A stretch of DNA of 64,000 nt from Cohnella luojiensis. Lineage in GTDB: Bacteria; Bacillota; Bacilli; Paenibacillales; Paenibacillaceae. Numbering within the stretch: position 1 is the stretch's first letter; each line of letters opens with the position of its first letter. Under the pieces are notes generated by a model. The model did not search any database. It worked only from the letters and a program-made list of their open reading frames with translations, and was not told the origin of the DNA. The stretch spans positions 62,001 through 126,000 of the forward strand of contig NZ_SOMN01000012.1 of assembly GCF_004564235.1 (NCBI RefSeq), written 5' to 3'. The position numbers and the translations under genes are program-made. Below are positions 45,567-54,331 of this stretch, piece after piece.

Positions 45567-45905
45567 TTGAAAAATAATTTCATCGAATACTGTCTAAACA
45601 AAAAAGGAGCGATTAAGGATTATCCCTTGGGAACCGATCCACTCGCGATAAAAATAGCAGGTAAAATATTCGCTCATTTTTATGAGGAAAAAGGGTACTT
45701 GATCCTAAAATGCGACCCCGTGATTGCGGAAAACTTGAGAGAGCAGCATAAGGATGTTCGACCGGGTTATCATATGAACAAACAGCACTGGAATACGATT
45801 ATTCTCGAGGGTTCTTTGCCAGAGTCGGATATCTTTGCAATGATTGACCACTCTTACGATTTGGTTGTTAAAAGCCTTCCTAAGAGCATCCGGGAGTCTA
45901 TTTAG
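45567..45905 (+). CDS. MmcQ/YjbR family protein, module copy 2
   Basis: 112 residues starting at a TTG (45567) after AAGGAGATGAGCCGG. Family motifs are YCLNKKGAIKDYPLGTDPLA, KIAGKIFAHFYEE, LKCDPVIAENLRE and PGYHMNKQHWNTIIL, IDHSYDLVVKSLPK. The fold is a small DNA-binding-like (CyaY-like) domain; the function of the family is not established. Nearly identical to the gene at 58409, which is in its complete module context downstream of crp. Confidence 0.85.
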   Translation: MKNNFIEYCLNKKGAIKDYPLGTDPLAIKIAGKIFAHFYEEKGYLILKCDPVIAENLREQHKDVRPGYHMNKQHWNTIILEGSLPESDIFAMIDHSYDLVVKSLPKSIRESI

Positions 45906-46009
45906 TCTTACAATTGTTGGATATCTATCATACAAATGTGTTTCCTCATCTTTACATGACGAAGGCTGCGCTCCCGTATCTCAAGGCAGGAAGGGGCAGA
46001 TCCGCGTAA

Positions 46010-46506
46010 ACCGCGGATTTTTTCATTTTCACGATACAAGTTTATGTCCAATGCGCTGGACAAAAACTTGCATATCGTTAGCCGAAAGGACAAAAACTTA
46101 TCGATATCATTTGCCCGGAGCCACGCAACAGAGGGCAACCGCCCTCAGCAGCGGTCAGCCGGTCGGTCGGGGCCAAATCCATCACTACCGCATAGGGTGC
46201 GAGTTGCCGGAAATCCGGATGTTGCGATTCATAGGCCCGCAATTCGTCCAACTTACGGCCGGGGAGCATATCCGGCATCGTTTCGCCACACAGATTGTGA
46301 ATGCCAGTGTTATACTTGTGTCCTTTCTTGATTGCAAAATCATCAACACCCAGGATCATCCCTTTTAAAAACCCTAAGAGACCGAAAACGGCTTTCGCAT
46401 GGTGCTCACGAGAGGGGTAAATTACGGCCGGGACGCGCAGAGTTATTTGACCCTGGGACGAAGTCATATCGCCGTTCTCGCTCGGGATCGTCGGGATTCG
46501 CGACAT
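46010..46506 (-). mobile_element. ISL3-family transposase fragment
   Basis: A minus-strand frame has GMILGVDDFAIKKGHKYNTG, IHNLCGETMPDMLPGRKLDE and LRAYESQHPDF, YAVVMDLA, the DDE-core start of ISL3 transposases. Flanking sequence is rearranged and both ends of the element are missing. Confidence 0.8.
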
Positions 46507-46621
46507 ACAAGCGCTGTACGTGGAAGGCCATGATTTTTAACCGGAGCGCGCGAAAGAGATCGTCCGGGCAGCAATGGAACGGGCCGTCAACTTGCCGCGT
46601 CCTGGTAACGCGCCGGACGCG

Positions 46622-46647
46622 AAAAATCCCCCTCGAGGGGATTTTTT
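46622..46647 (+). terminator. terminator-like hairpin
   Basis: AAAATCCCC and GGGGATTTTTT arms around CTCGA. The gene it served is no longer recognisable. Confidence 0.7.
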
Positions 46648-46699
46648 GTTGACCGTTCCATTGGCGTCACATCGAGCCCCGCTATCTCGTCTTTTTGCA

Positions 46700-46962
46700 A
46701 AGAAGCAGAAAAGAGGTAATAACTTCTTTACCTTCTCAATAATAGATTCCCAATTCCCTGAATTCGAAAACCCAATCCCCCATTCTACATCTCGTAGTGC
46801 CTTTCTTAATTGAATAAGTTTATCGATTTCGGTCTGTTTAAGATTGTTTAGCGGTTTGGTCATATCATCATGTGGATAATCAATTAGGCTGTTATAGAGA
46901 CTGTTCAAATCCCTAAGGATTTGAGAAAGTGTCAGATAGCTGAACCGGTATTTAAACAGCAA
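46700..46962 (-). pseudogene. unrecognised ORF fragment
   Basis: A minus frame from a TTG at 46962 reads YRFSYLTLSQILRDLNSLYN, then LKQTEIDKLIQLRKALRDVE and WGIGFSNSGNWESI before running into the unrelated sequence around the 46.6-kb terminator. It looks like a real protein start joined to debris. I do not recognise the family. Confidence 0.35.
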
Positions 46963-47022
46963 TTTAAAAATTAGATGTTACATTAACGGGGAGCAGTTTG
47001 CCATCGGCAATAATACATACGT

Positions 47023-48444
47023 TTACGACATATGTCTTAAGACACTCGCAATCGCCTTGATTCCCTCTAAAATGTTGATTTCTTCCACATTGCCAAATCC
47101 CATAATAAGTCGATCTTCGTACCTTCCTTTAGCGATGGTGTATCTTTCTGCTGGATATACTTTAATATGAAGTTCCTCAAGTTGAGCGACTACTTGGGAG
47201 TCGTATAGGCTTCCGGCCATTTCCGCAACCAAATGCAGGCCTGCGGCATCCCCGGATATTTTCACTCTGCTGCCGAAAATGTTGGACAAACCGGCGATGA
47301 GACATTTTCGTCTTTTGCTGTAAATGCGCTTCATACGGGCGATGTGGTGTTCCAGGTGGCGTTCGGTGATAAATCTCGCCAAAGAGATTTGCGGCAAGAT
47401 CGGACAGTGCATGTCTGTCAGCTGCTTTAAACGAAGAAGCGGAGTTAGCAGCTCATGCGGAACTACCATATAACCAATACGCAACGCAGGAAACAAGTTT
47501 TTACTGAAAGTCCCGACATAGACGATACGTTCCGAGTCGAGCTCTCTTAGGGCATGTACCGGCATTCCTGTATAACGGAATTCGCTGTCGTAATCATCTT
47601 CGATAATATAACATCCGGTTTGTCGGGCGTAATCTATAAGCTGAATGCGCCGCCCAATGGAAAGAATGCTGCCTAAAGGAAATTGATGTGAAGGAGTGAC
47701 GAACACGCATTTGGGGTGCCGATGAGTCGGCATGTCGTCAACGCGCAGGCCATGTTCATCTACGGGAACCGGTATAATATCAGCACCTGTCGATGCAAAA
47801 ATATGTTGAATGAAGGTGGCGCTAGGATCTTCTATGACTACTGAGTCCCCCGGTTTTAATAAAAGCCGGGACAGCATGGCTATGGCTTGAGTCGCTCCGG
47901 CGGTTATGATCACCTGTGAAGGCAGACACCGAATCCCCTTGGTATGCAGCAAAAGCCGACAAATATTCGTGCGAAGCTGCCAATGGCCTGCAGGATCATC
48001 GTCATAGCAGCCAAATTCTCCTGAATGAGTATTTGCATATGCGGCAATGGCGGTTTCTTTCCATTTCTTGAAAGGGATGTGCTCCAAAGCCGGAAAACTT
48101 GGACGAAAATCAATGCCTTGGAAGCGAGCCGGGGGTTCCGCAACAGTCGCTTCACCGGAAGAATCGATTTCTTGGAGCTGAGAAGGGAATTGTCGTTTAC
48201 TTCCGCCCAAATCAACGACATAGCTGCCAGAGCCTTGACGGCCCTCCAAGTACCCTTCGGCGATTAGCTGTTCAAACACGTCCACGATGAGTGCCCGCGA
48301 TACTCCGAATTCGTTTGCCAAATCCCGCGTCGATGGGAGCTTAACACCGGCTGCATAGACACCTTGAAATATCTGTTCGCGCAGTAAGGAATAGATTTGT
48401 TTGGTTTTCGATTCAATTGTAGCAGACAACGTGCGTCGGGGCAT
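47023..48444 (-). CDS. MocR/PdxR-type GntR regulator with aminotransferase domain
   Basis: 473 residues from MPRRTL (48444), with GAAGGAGG upstream; a nearer ATG overlaps that site. N-terminal GntR winged helix (YSLLREQIFQGVYAAGVKLP, then STRDLANEFGVSRALIVDVF). The fold-type I aminotransferase domain has ITAGATQAIAMLSRLLLKPG, VIEDPSATF, IIEDDYDSEFRY and the PLP lysine in TFSKNLFPALRIGY. MocR regulators often control pyridoxal, GABA or transporter genes; here a transporter fragment is divergent from it. Confidence 0.92.
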   Translation of the reverse strand: MPRRTLSATIESKTKQIYSLLREQIFQGVYAAGVKLPSTRDLANEFGVSRALIVDVFEQLIAEGYLEGRQGSGSYVVDLGGSKRQFPSQLQEIDSSGEATVAEPPARFQGIDFRPSFPALEHIPFKKWKETAIAAYANTHSGEFGCYDDDPAGHWQLRTNICRLLLHTKGIRCLPSQVIITAGATQAIAMLSRLLLKPGDSVVIEDPSATFIQHIFASTGADIIPVPVDEHGLRVDDMPTHRHPKCVFVTPSHQFPLGSILSIGRRIQLIDYARQTGCYIIEDDYDSEFRYTGMPVHALRELDSERIVYVGTFSKNLFPALRIGYMVVPHELLTPLLRLKQLTDMHCPILPQISLARFITERHLEHHIARMKRIYSKRRKCLIAGLSNIFGSRVKISGDAAGLHLVAEMAGSLYDSQVVAQLEELHIKVYPAERYTIAKGRYEDRLIMGFGNVEEINILEGIKAIASVLRHMS

Positions 48445-48564
48445 AAAGCAAGCCTCCTTCATTTCAAATAAGTGGTATGCTGATTTTCAAATAAAAGTGG
48501 ATCTGATGGAATCCAATTTTACATGCTAAGGTGGATATTGCCAATACAAAGTTTCAGATAGAAG

Positions 48565-48900
48565 ATGAAACCGATGAACCTTCGAACCTTGTTTATTCGG
48601 ACCCGTGAACGGAATGTTCGAAACAGTGAAGCAAACTCACAGCCTCAGGGAATACCGTCGAAGGCGGCCGACTGGCTTCCGATCGCCGCCCTCTTTATGA
48701 CATCTCTGAATCTGAGGCCTACGATTAGTTCAATCGCGCCTATACTAGAGGTCATTCGAAGAGATCTGGGCATGAATGCATTTGCAGCCAGTTTATTAAC
48801 CTCTATCCCGGTTCTTTGCATGGGCTTTCTTTCGCCGCTATCCATTCGACTCGGCAAACATATTGGCTTTGAACGGGGGATTATCCAGATTTATCAAAAA
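48565..48900 (+). pseudogene. MFS transporter (CynX/NimT type), truncated
   Basis: About 105 codons of a transporter beginning LPIAALFMTSLNLRPTISSI and APILEVIRRDLGMNAFAASL, up to the second helix and SPLSIRLGKHIG, then broken where module copy 3 begins (about 48900). It is divergent from the MocR gene, its probable regulator. Confidence 0.8.
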
Positions 48901-49238
48901 GCGAATTTCTTCATTTTATAGGAACAAAATCCGATTTTGTCGGACCAATCAATGCGTCAAACGGAAGTAGTCTGAGCATCCAGGAACTCGGTCGTCATAT
49001 TGGGGAATGCCTAAATACGGAACCGCTGTTTCATGTTGGATCGCGCGAGGAACAAAACTTGTCCCCTTATGCCATGCCTTATACATGGAAGCTGTCGAAT
49101 GCCAGAGCAGCGTCTACCGGGTTTGCGTTTTCGCCGATTTGGAAGTCGATTGCCGGTATGGTCCAGGAAAGCATGGCAACTTATCAAGGATCCGTATCCC
49201 GTTGGCTAACACCCATTTGGAGGCTCGATATTCAATGA
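48901..49238 (+). pseudogene. epimerase 3' fragment, module copy 3
   Basis: Starts inside the equivalent of EFLNFIGAKSDFVGPINA and continues to the original end, ISRWL-type SVSRWLTPIWRLDIQ, whose TGA overlaps the crp ATG. This copy keeps the 140-bp segment missing in copy 1, and shows that the ancestral epimerase ended at crp without a peroxiredoxin domain. Confidence 0.85.
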
Positions 49239-49936
49239 ACAAGCTCTGGTATTTATCGCAAATCAGCATTTTTGAAGAAATGTCGCGAGAAGAAATTAGA
49301 GAGATCGATCAGCTAGATACTATCCATCACTTCAATTGGATCACAAAAAACACATTGGTCCAAACCGCGGAGTCCGCTCTCGAGGGACTCTATTTCGTCA
49401 AGGAGGGCAAGCTTAGACTCTATAAACTAAACGACAGCGGAAAACAGTTCACGCTTGGTATTCTCACAAGAGGAAATATATTCGGAGAGTTAAATTCATT
49501 CTCGTTCGGAACCAGGAGGGTTTATATTGAAACGATGGAATCGTCGCTTCTTTGCACCATGTCCGAGCCTCAGTTCGAACGACTGATGATCAAACGGCCT
49601 CAGCTTGCGCTCAAATTTCTTAAAGCACTTAGTGACCGGTTAAATGAGCGGGAGGAACAATTGGAACAGCTTGCGCTTCATGGTCTAAAAAAACGCTTGC
49701 TCCATCTCCTTTCCACACTGAGCGGAAAATTCGGCGTCATTCAAGACGGATATACGCTGATCGATCTGCCTCTTTCACATCAAGAGATTGCCAATATGCT
49801 CGGTGCTAGCCGCGAAGCGGTTAGTGGCGTGATGAGCGAGCTTGCCAAGGAGAACGTAGTTAAGACATCACGCCTGTCTGTTCAACTTGCTGTTACAATA
49901 CTTGAAGAAAATATTCCTCGAAACTCTACACATTGA
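49235..49936 (+). CDS. Crp/Fnr family transcriptional regulator, module copy 3
   Basis: 233 residues, the same length and architecture as the 40155 copy with scattered substitutions (for example NMLGASREAVSGVMSELAKE in the recognition helix region against NMIGASREAISG). C107 is again the only Cys. A longer in-frame upstream reading (from 49007) is epimerase debris, not part of this protein. With its own terminator, it appears intact and functional. Confidence 0.92.
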   Translation: MNKLWYLSQISIFEEMSREEIREIDQLDTIHHFNWITKNTLVQTAESALEGLYFVKEGKLRLYKLNDSGKQFTLGILTRGNIFGELNSFSFGTRRVYIETMESSLLCTMSEPQFERLMIKRPQLALKFLKALSDRLNEREEQLEQLALHGLKKRLLHLLSTLSGKFGVIQDGYTLIDLPLSHQEIANMLGASREAVSGVMSELAKENVVKTSRLSVQLAVTILEENIPRNSTH

Positions 49937-49940
49937 TATG

Positions 49941-49967
49941 CAAAGACCACCGGATTTCCGGTGGTCA
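49941..49967 (+). terminator. terminator after crp copy 3
   Basis: AAAGACCACCGG and CCGGTGGTCATTT arms, then CTTTT; same hairpin as after copy 1 with one changed base. Confidence 0.85.
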
Positions 49968-50069
49968 TTTCTTTTACTTTAAGGATTTAGTTCCCATGTC
50001 CGAAACCGGAAATGACCGGGTCTCACTGCTGACGATGATCCACGAGGCCCGGTCACTATCCCTGAGTCC

Positions 50070-50405
50070 TTACGGACGAAATCGGATGATCGTCCTTCCC
50101 TTGATCCGCTCGGTCGGGTTGAAAGCAGCGACGGCATTGTCGAGGTTCGCGATTTGGCCGATATTTGTCCGCAGCCGACCATCCCGGAACCGCTGGACGA
50201 CCTCACCAAGTTGTGCGCGATCGGCCTCGACGACGAAATCAACCGCCAGGCCCTCGGCCGGCTGTGCCTCGGGCGGGCCGGCGATGGTCACCAGCATTCC
50301 ACCGGCCCGAACCAGCCCTGCCGACCGCTTCCCGATGTCGCCTCCGATCACGTAGAAAACAAGATCGACGCCGCCGACGTCTTCCAGTGTATGACTAAAA
50401 GCCAC
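50070..50405 (-). pseudogene. quinone oxidoreductase C-terminal fragment, third copy
   Basis: LEDVGGVDLVFYVIGGDIGK through to LDNAVAAFNPTERIKG matches the last 110 residues of the gene at 44119. 5' parts are absent. It follows crp copy 3 as the other copies follow module debris, so it travelled with the duplicated block. Confidence 0.85.
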
Positions 50406-50796
50406 GTAAAATCATCCTCATAAATCATAACCAAATGGTTTCGATGTTTTTTAACCCTAATAGTACTCAACTGTTTGAGTGATCAATACGACTGTTCAAC
50501 AAAAAACCTGCTGGCCAAGACCACCGGATTAGGCGGTTAATTGAACTATCGTTCTCCGTTAGCTCAATTACACTGCTCGGGCAATTTCACTCAAAATGAA
50601 ACACTTTTTTACCATCTTTATCAAAACCATTTAATAAAAAACCTGGATGAAATTCACTGTATTTATCTTGCAATGCAAAGTTTTAAACTGCCCCCGCCAA
50701 GTAGACAGTAGAAAAATAAAATGCGGTTAAACGGCCTTTGTCCTGAATTCCATGGGATTGAGGCTGTTTCGTTTTGCCTGTAATCGCTCGTTATTG
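50406..50796. other. intergenic debris with hairpin repeat copy B
   Basis: The hairpin repeat lies at 50539-50568 (AATTGAACTATCG and CGTTAGCTCAATT arms). At about 50600-50690 a minus frame encodes LQDKYSEFHPGFLLNGFDKD and GKKVFHFE before a stop, an unrecognised C-terminal remnant. CTACTTGGCGGGGGCAG (about 50690-50710, minus) resembles an IS end. No intact gene. Confidence 0.45.
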
Positions 50797-51495
50797 TTAA
50801 AACTCAGCATGATTCAAGTATGCTTTGATTTTTTGCGAATGAACCGAGATCTGCATTCGACCGGTTCGAAGGATGCCTTTTTTGGACAAGTCCTTCAAAA
50901 TCGTGGTCACCGATTCGCGCGTTATGCCGATCATATTGGCAATTTCTTGGTGGGTCAAAGGAAAATCGATTTTGACGAAGTCGTCGTTTTCCGTGCCGAA
51001 CTGCTCGGATAATTTAAGCAGCAAATGCAGTACGCGATCTTCGATATTACCGATGGCCAGCTTTTCAAGTAGCTCCTCTTTCTCCTTCAGCTGATTGCTT
51101 AAAACCTTCAGAAATCGCATGGCCAGCTTCGGTCTTTTCAGGAGGAACTTTTCGAAATGCTCGCGCAGAACGGAGCAGATCAAGGTCTCTTCGATAGTTT
51201 CGATGTACATGTCGTGCGTTCCGAACGATAAGGAGTCGATTTCGCCGAACATATTGCCGCTCCCCAGGATAGCAGTCGTAAACTGCTTGCCTTCGGCGTT
51301 CACTTTGTACATCCGGAGCTTGCCTGTTTTTACGAAAAACAAGCCGTCACGATGATGTTCAGGAGTTTGGATAAGCGTGCCTTTGGGAACTGCATTAAAA
51401 TGGGTCATCGGAGCCATCATATCGATTTCCTTAAAATCCTCCGGAGAGAGAGAGTCAAAAATGCTGATTCTCGATAAATACCAAAGCTTATCCAT
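50797..51495 (-). CDS. Crp/Fnr family transcriptional regulator, distant paralogue
   Basis: 232 residues aligned end to end with the module regulators (MDKLWYLSRISIF against MNKLWYLSQISIF; GNMFGEIDSLSFGTHDMYIE; PLTHQEIANMIGITRESVTT), but clearly diverged. C107 is the sole Cys here too. The start overlaps the glutaredoxin stop by 8 bp, so the two are one transcript. It may be the resident ancestor from which the module regulators derive or a parallel sensor. Confidence 0.92.
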   Translation of the reverse strand: MDKLWYLSRISIFDSLSPEDFKEIDMMAPMTHFNAVPKGTLIQTPEHHRDGLFFVKTGKLRMYKVNAEGKQFTTAILGSGNMFGEIDSLSFGTHDMYIETIEETLICSVLREHFEKFLLKRPKLAMRFLKVLSNQLKEKEELLEKLAIGNIEDRVLHLLLKLSEQFGTENDDFVKIDFPLTHQEIANMIGITRESVTTILKDLSKKGILRTGRMQISVHSQKIKAYLNHAEF

Positions 51496-51724
51496 GCGGT
51501 TTTAATGCCTCCTTCAATTTCTGGCGGTCAAACGAATGAAGTACGTGCGTACCGGCTACGATGAACGGCGTCGCGATACCGCCGAGACGAAGCATTTCGG
51601 TGAAAGCCTCCTTGTCGGTTCCGACGTCCTTGTATTGGTAAGGAATTCCTTCCTGTTGAAAGAACTTTATGGTTTCGGTGCATGCGGCGCAATGATCGGC
51701 TCCGTACAATACGACATTCTTCAT
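51488..51724 (-). CDS. glutaredoxin family protein
   Basis: 78 residues from MKNVVLYGADHCAAC (51724), GGGGGAG six bases upstream. CAAC active site (C12, C15), GIATPFIVAGTHVLHSFD (cis-Pro TPF). Such small glutaredoxin-like proteins in Bacillota work with bacillithiol or thioredoxin reductase. Encoded ahead of and overlapping a Crp/Fnr regulator, suggesting a thiol-related signal. Confidence 0.88.
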   Translation of the reverse strand: MKNVVLYGADHCAACTETIKFFQQEGIPYQYKDVGTDKEAFTEMLRLGGIATPFIVAGTHVLHSFDRQKLKEALKPHG

Positions 51725-51769
51725 TTCCATCTCCCCCTTGCTCCCGCTGAGGTCATAAGAACCGGCCAG

Positions 51770-52337
51770 TCACGGCCGGGTATTGAATAAGGCGATTGAT
51801 TTGTTTGAAAAAAACAGGGGATAATTTCCTTTCCTTCCGAATACTCGCTGATATTGCAAAATTCCTTTACCGCCTGCCAATATCATGATCGCAAGCGGTT
51901 CGATTTCCGCTGCAGAGTCGATGCCGCCTTCTTCCTGAATCGCTTTAAGAATTTGGATCAGGATAAAGAGTTCCTTTTCGCTCACTTCTTTTACTTTGTG
52001 CTGCAGCGCCTCAGGCAGCGATTCGAAATCCGCTTGCAGGGAAGATAGGGGACATATATCCTGCATTCCGAAGCGAGACAATCGATCGGAAAAATAATGC
52101 TCCAGCCTCTCTTCGGGCGGTAATGAAGCGATACGAAGCAACAGCTGTTCCAAGCGCTCCATCATTCGCTCCAGGATTGCGGCTCCTAAGTCCTTCTTTT
52201 TTTCGAAATGGTAATGAATGCTCGCTTTGGTCACGCCGAGCGGCTTCGATAAATCGTCGTAAGCTCATGGCAACAAAGCCTTTTTCTTGAATCAGCTTGA
52301 ACGCCAACGAAATGATTTGATTTTTTCTGCTCTCCAT
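51770..52337 (-). pseudogene. TetR family regulator with single-base frameshift
   Basis: The HTH begins ISLAFKLIQEKGFVAMS in one frame and continues YDDLSKPLGVTKASIHYHFE in the next. Removing one T near 52256-52262 would restore one 189-residue TetR protein with a full C-terminal ligand domain (for example LGAAILERMMERLEQLLLRI). Either a recent mutation or a sequencing error. It would be expected to control the adjacent dsrE or glutaredoxin genes. Confidence 0.85.
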
Positions 52338-52433
52338 GACTGTATTCTAACTATTTAGTCGGTAAGGAGCAAATTTTAAACAACTCCTGCGGTATGATGG
52401 CCGAAACGGGAGAGAGTCAAGCGAAAGCGAAAA

Positions 52434-52460
52434 CAGGCTGATCAAGGTGTCTTGACCAGC
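52434..52460 (-). terminator. terminator after dsrE
   Basis: GGCTGGTCAAG and CTTGATCAGCC arms around ACAC on the minus strand, followed by TGTTTTCG. Confidence 0.65.
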
Positions 52461-52500
52461 CCATCTTCCTGTTGTCAAACGGTGTTTACGGCGCTCGAAA

Positions 52501-52854
52501 TTAAAGGGTGATGATTTGGTAATCGTCCGTAATCAATTTCGAAATGCTGAGGTGTCCTTCCACATCCGCGAATGTCGGGAGGCCGGCGGATTTGGCATCC
52601 TCGGTCACGCCGAAAACGTTCGCGCAGAAATTGCAAACTCCGGCGATGAGGCCCAGCTCTTTAGCGGCTTTGTAAAGAGGATTGAACATGTGGGATGGAT
52701 CCTCTAGCGTTTTTACCCAGGTCGTACCTTGGCCGTCGAAATAAATTTTGACATCGAAGTTAGCCTCGTGCAGCTCTTTGCCATACAGCAGGGCATGAGA
52801 CACTCTTCCCCCTTCATTCTCCGTGGCGTGTACGATAATAGCTACTTTTTTCAT
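52501..52854 (-). CDS. DsrE/DsrF-like family protein
   Basis: 117 residues, AAGGAGTGTCCAAG before the ATG. VAIIVHATENEGGRVSHALL, KELHEANFDVKIYFDGQGT and LGLIAGVCNFCANVFGV show the DsrE fold with a conserved CxxC (CNFC, C73 and C76). DsrE relatives carry sulfur on Cys; others are peroxide- or sulfide-linked. A Crp/Fnr-type dyad stands upstream at the spacing seen in the module promoters. Confidence 0.87.
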   Translation of the reverse strand: MKKVAIIVHATENEGGRVSHALLYGKELHEANFDVKIYFDGQGTTWVKTLEDPSHMFNPLYKAAKELGLIAGVCNFCANVFGVTEDAKSAGLPTFADVEGHLSISKLITDDYQIITL

Positions 52855-52906
52855 GCTTGGACACTCCTTATTGTTGTGATGTATGTTTCATGAGCTTATC
52901 TTAACC

Positions 52907-52941
52907 GGAATGAGACGAATCCTTCTGCGAAATATTTCACA
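52907..52941 (-). promoter_or_regulatory. Crp/Fnr-type dyad upstream of dsrE
   Basis: TGTGA-N6-TCGCA on the minus strand (52926-52941), followed after 22 bp by TAAGAT, a plausible -10. The spacing equals that in the peroxiredoxin promoters. Confidence 0.6.
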
Positions 52942-53014
52942 TTACGAATGTTATTTTTTCGGGTAGTGCCTTATGTAAAGATATGGGTTTCCCGCAGCAA
53001 AATAACATCGCCCA

Positions 53015-53260
53015 TCAATTTAACGCCGGAGTCGGTATATGAAGCTGAACAATCGCCTTAAATCCGAACAGCATGTATCCGAACACAACACCATGAGGAG
53101 CATCCGGACTGAGATCATCTAATGGCAGCGAGACCGGCTCCGTCGTGCAAAGCAGGGGCATTTACCATTTCCCGTTCGAAAAATCCCTTCTGGCCGACGA
53201 CGACGAACAGTGCTCCGCACTCGGAAACAGTACCACGAGCTGGGGGTCGAAATCGACATC
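53015..53260 (-). pseudogene. decayed gene of unrecognised family
   Basis: Three minus frames joined by shifts read DFDPQLVVLFPSAE, ECGALFVVVGQKGFFEREMV and TTEPVSLPLDDLSPDAPHGV, the last continuing VFGYMLFGFKAIVQLHIPTP to a stop. The protein-like flow across frames indicates a broken gene between dsrE and azoR. Confidence 0.45.
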
Positions 53261-53264
53261 GTGA

Positions 53265-53888
53265 TTAAAAAGTCATCGCATGCTTTTCTGCATCCGATAT
53301 ACCCTTGCGAATAATTTCATCTGCTCGCTCTCGGTCAAAATCATGTCCCTCCACATATAATACTTCTACGTTATGAATACCTATGATGTTAAGCACTTGT
53401 TTTAAATACGGGTGACTATGATCCATTTTCGTTAAAGGTCCTTGCGAGTAAATACCGCCGCTAACTTGAATATGAATGGCTTTTTTACCTATTAAATGTC
53501 CGACAGGACCATTTTCGGTGTAATGAAATGTTTTTCCGGCCACCACAATGGAATCGATAAATTCTTTTAATCGTGGTGGAATACTCCAGTTCCACATAGG
53601 AGATACAAATACGTATTTATCAGCGCTCGTTACTCGATCTATAAATTGATTTAAAGCATTCATTTTTTGCTGTTCGACTTGACTCAACTCTGAAAATGGC
53701 ATTCCCTCCCAACTGTTAAGGATATCGCGATCCACGCTTGGAAATTCCTCTTCATATAAATTTATTTCCTGAATCTTATCATTTGCATGAGTTTCGCAAT
53801 AAGCTTTAATAAAAGCTTGTCCTACTCGATGACCAACTGAGTTTTCAATTGATTTTGGATTAGCAGTAATGTATAGAACTTGTGCCAT
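53265..53888 (-). CDS. azoR: FMN-dependent NADH-azoreductase
   Basis: 207 residues. Flavodoxin-like fold motifs: ITANPKSIENSVGHRVGQAF, VSPMWNWSIPPRLKEFIDSI, GKTFHYTENGPVGHLIGKKA and ISGG-type VSGGIYSQGP. Azoreductases reduce quinones and azo dyes by two electrons and are induced by quinones and diamide in Bacillus. Its stop lies at the edge of the decayed gene to the left. Confidence 0.92.
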   Translation of the reverse strand: MAQVLYITANPKSIENSVGHRVGQAFIKAYCETHANDKIQEINLYEEEFPSVDRDILNSWEGMPFSELSQVEQQKMNALNQFIDRVTSADKYVFVSPMWNWSIPPRLKEFIDSIVVAGKTFHYTENGPVGHLIGKKAIHIQVSGGIYSQGPLTKMDHSHPYLKQVLNIIGIHNVEVLYVEGHDFDRERADEIIRKGISDAEKHAMTF

Positions 53889-54232
53889 GTTAAATCAAAC
53901 GCTCCCTTTTCTTAAATTGATGAAATCCCAAATAAATGACATTTTCTTTCTTTTAGCGTTGTTATATTTTGAAGCCAATCTTAAAGCAGCTTCTTCAGCT
54001 TCTTTATTGTGTCAGGTCTTTTTGTCGCCATGGGTAGAATTGGGATGACTCCATTGTTATTCTTGACAACCCTGCATGCGCTTGTCTCTGCTGTTCATGA
54101 GATGGTCAGAACATCATTAATGATCCCCTCCTAAGAACGCCCTCACACACGGGATAAATACGAAAAGCTACCAGGGGACGCATTGAGATCTCAGCCGTCA
54201 GAATTGGCGAAGATATTATAATGACCGTCACC
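53889..54232. other. intergenic, no supported gene
   Basis: A minus-strand stretch reads HNKEAEEAALRLASKYNNAK but has no family I recognise and is not bounded by a good start. Nothing else is seen. Confidence 0.3.
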
Positions 54233-54262
54233 ATAAAAAAGAAGTTGCCGCACCCGCAGCAA
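54233..54262 (-). terminator. terminator after nitroreductase
   Basis: GTTGCTGC and GCGGCAAC arms around GGGT on the minus strand, then TTCTTTTTT. Confidence 0.7.
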
Positions 54263-54331
54263 CCCCATTCTTAAACTCGAGCACCTGTTAGCGAAACATG
54301 TCCCCTGATGCTGAGAAATATCATCTTAAGT

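Noticed and set aside
49007-49234. Extended N-terminus for crp copy 3
   Set aside because: The extra 76 codons are a shifted frame of epimerase debris; the start at 49235 matches copy 1 and overlaps the epimerase stop.
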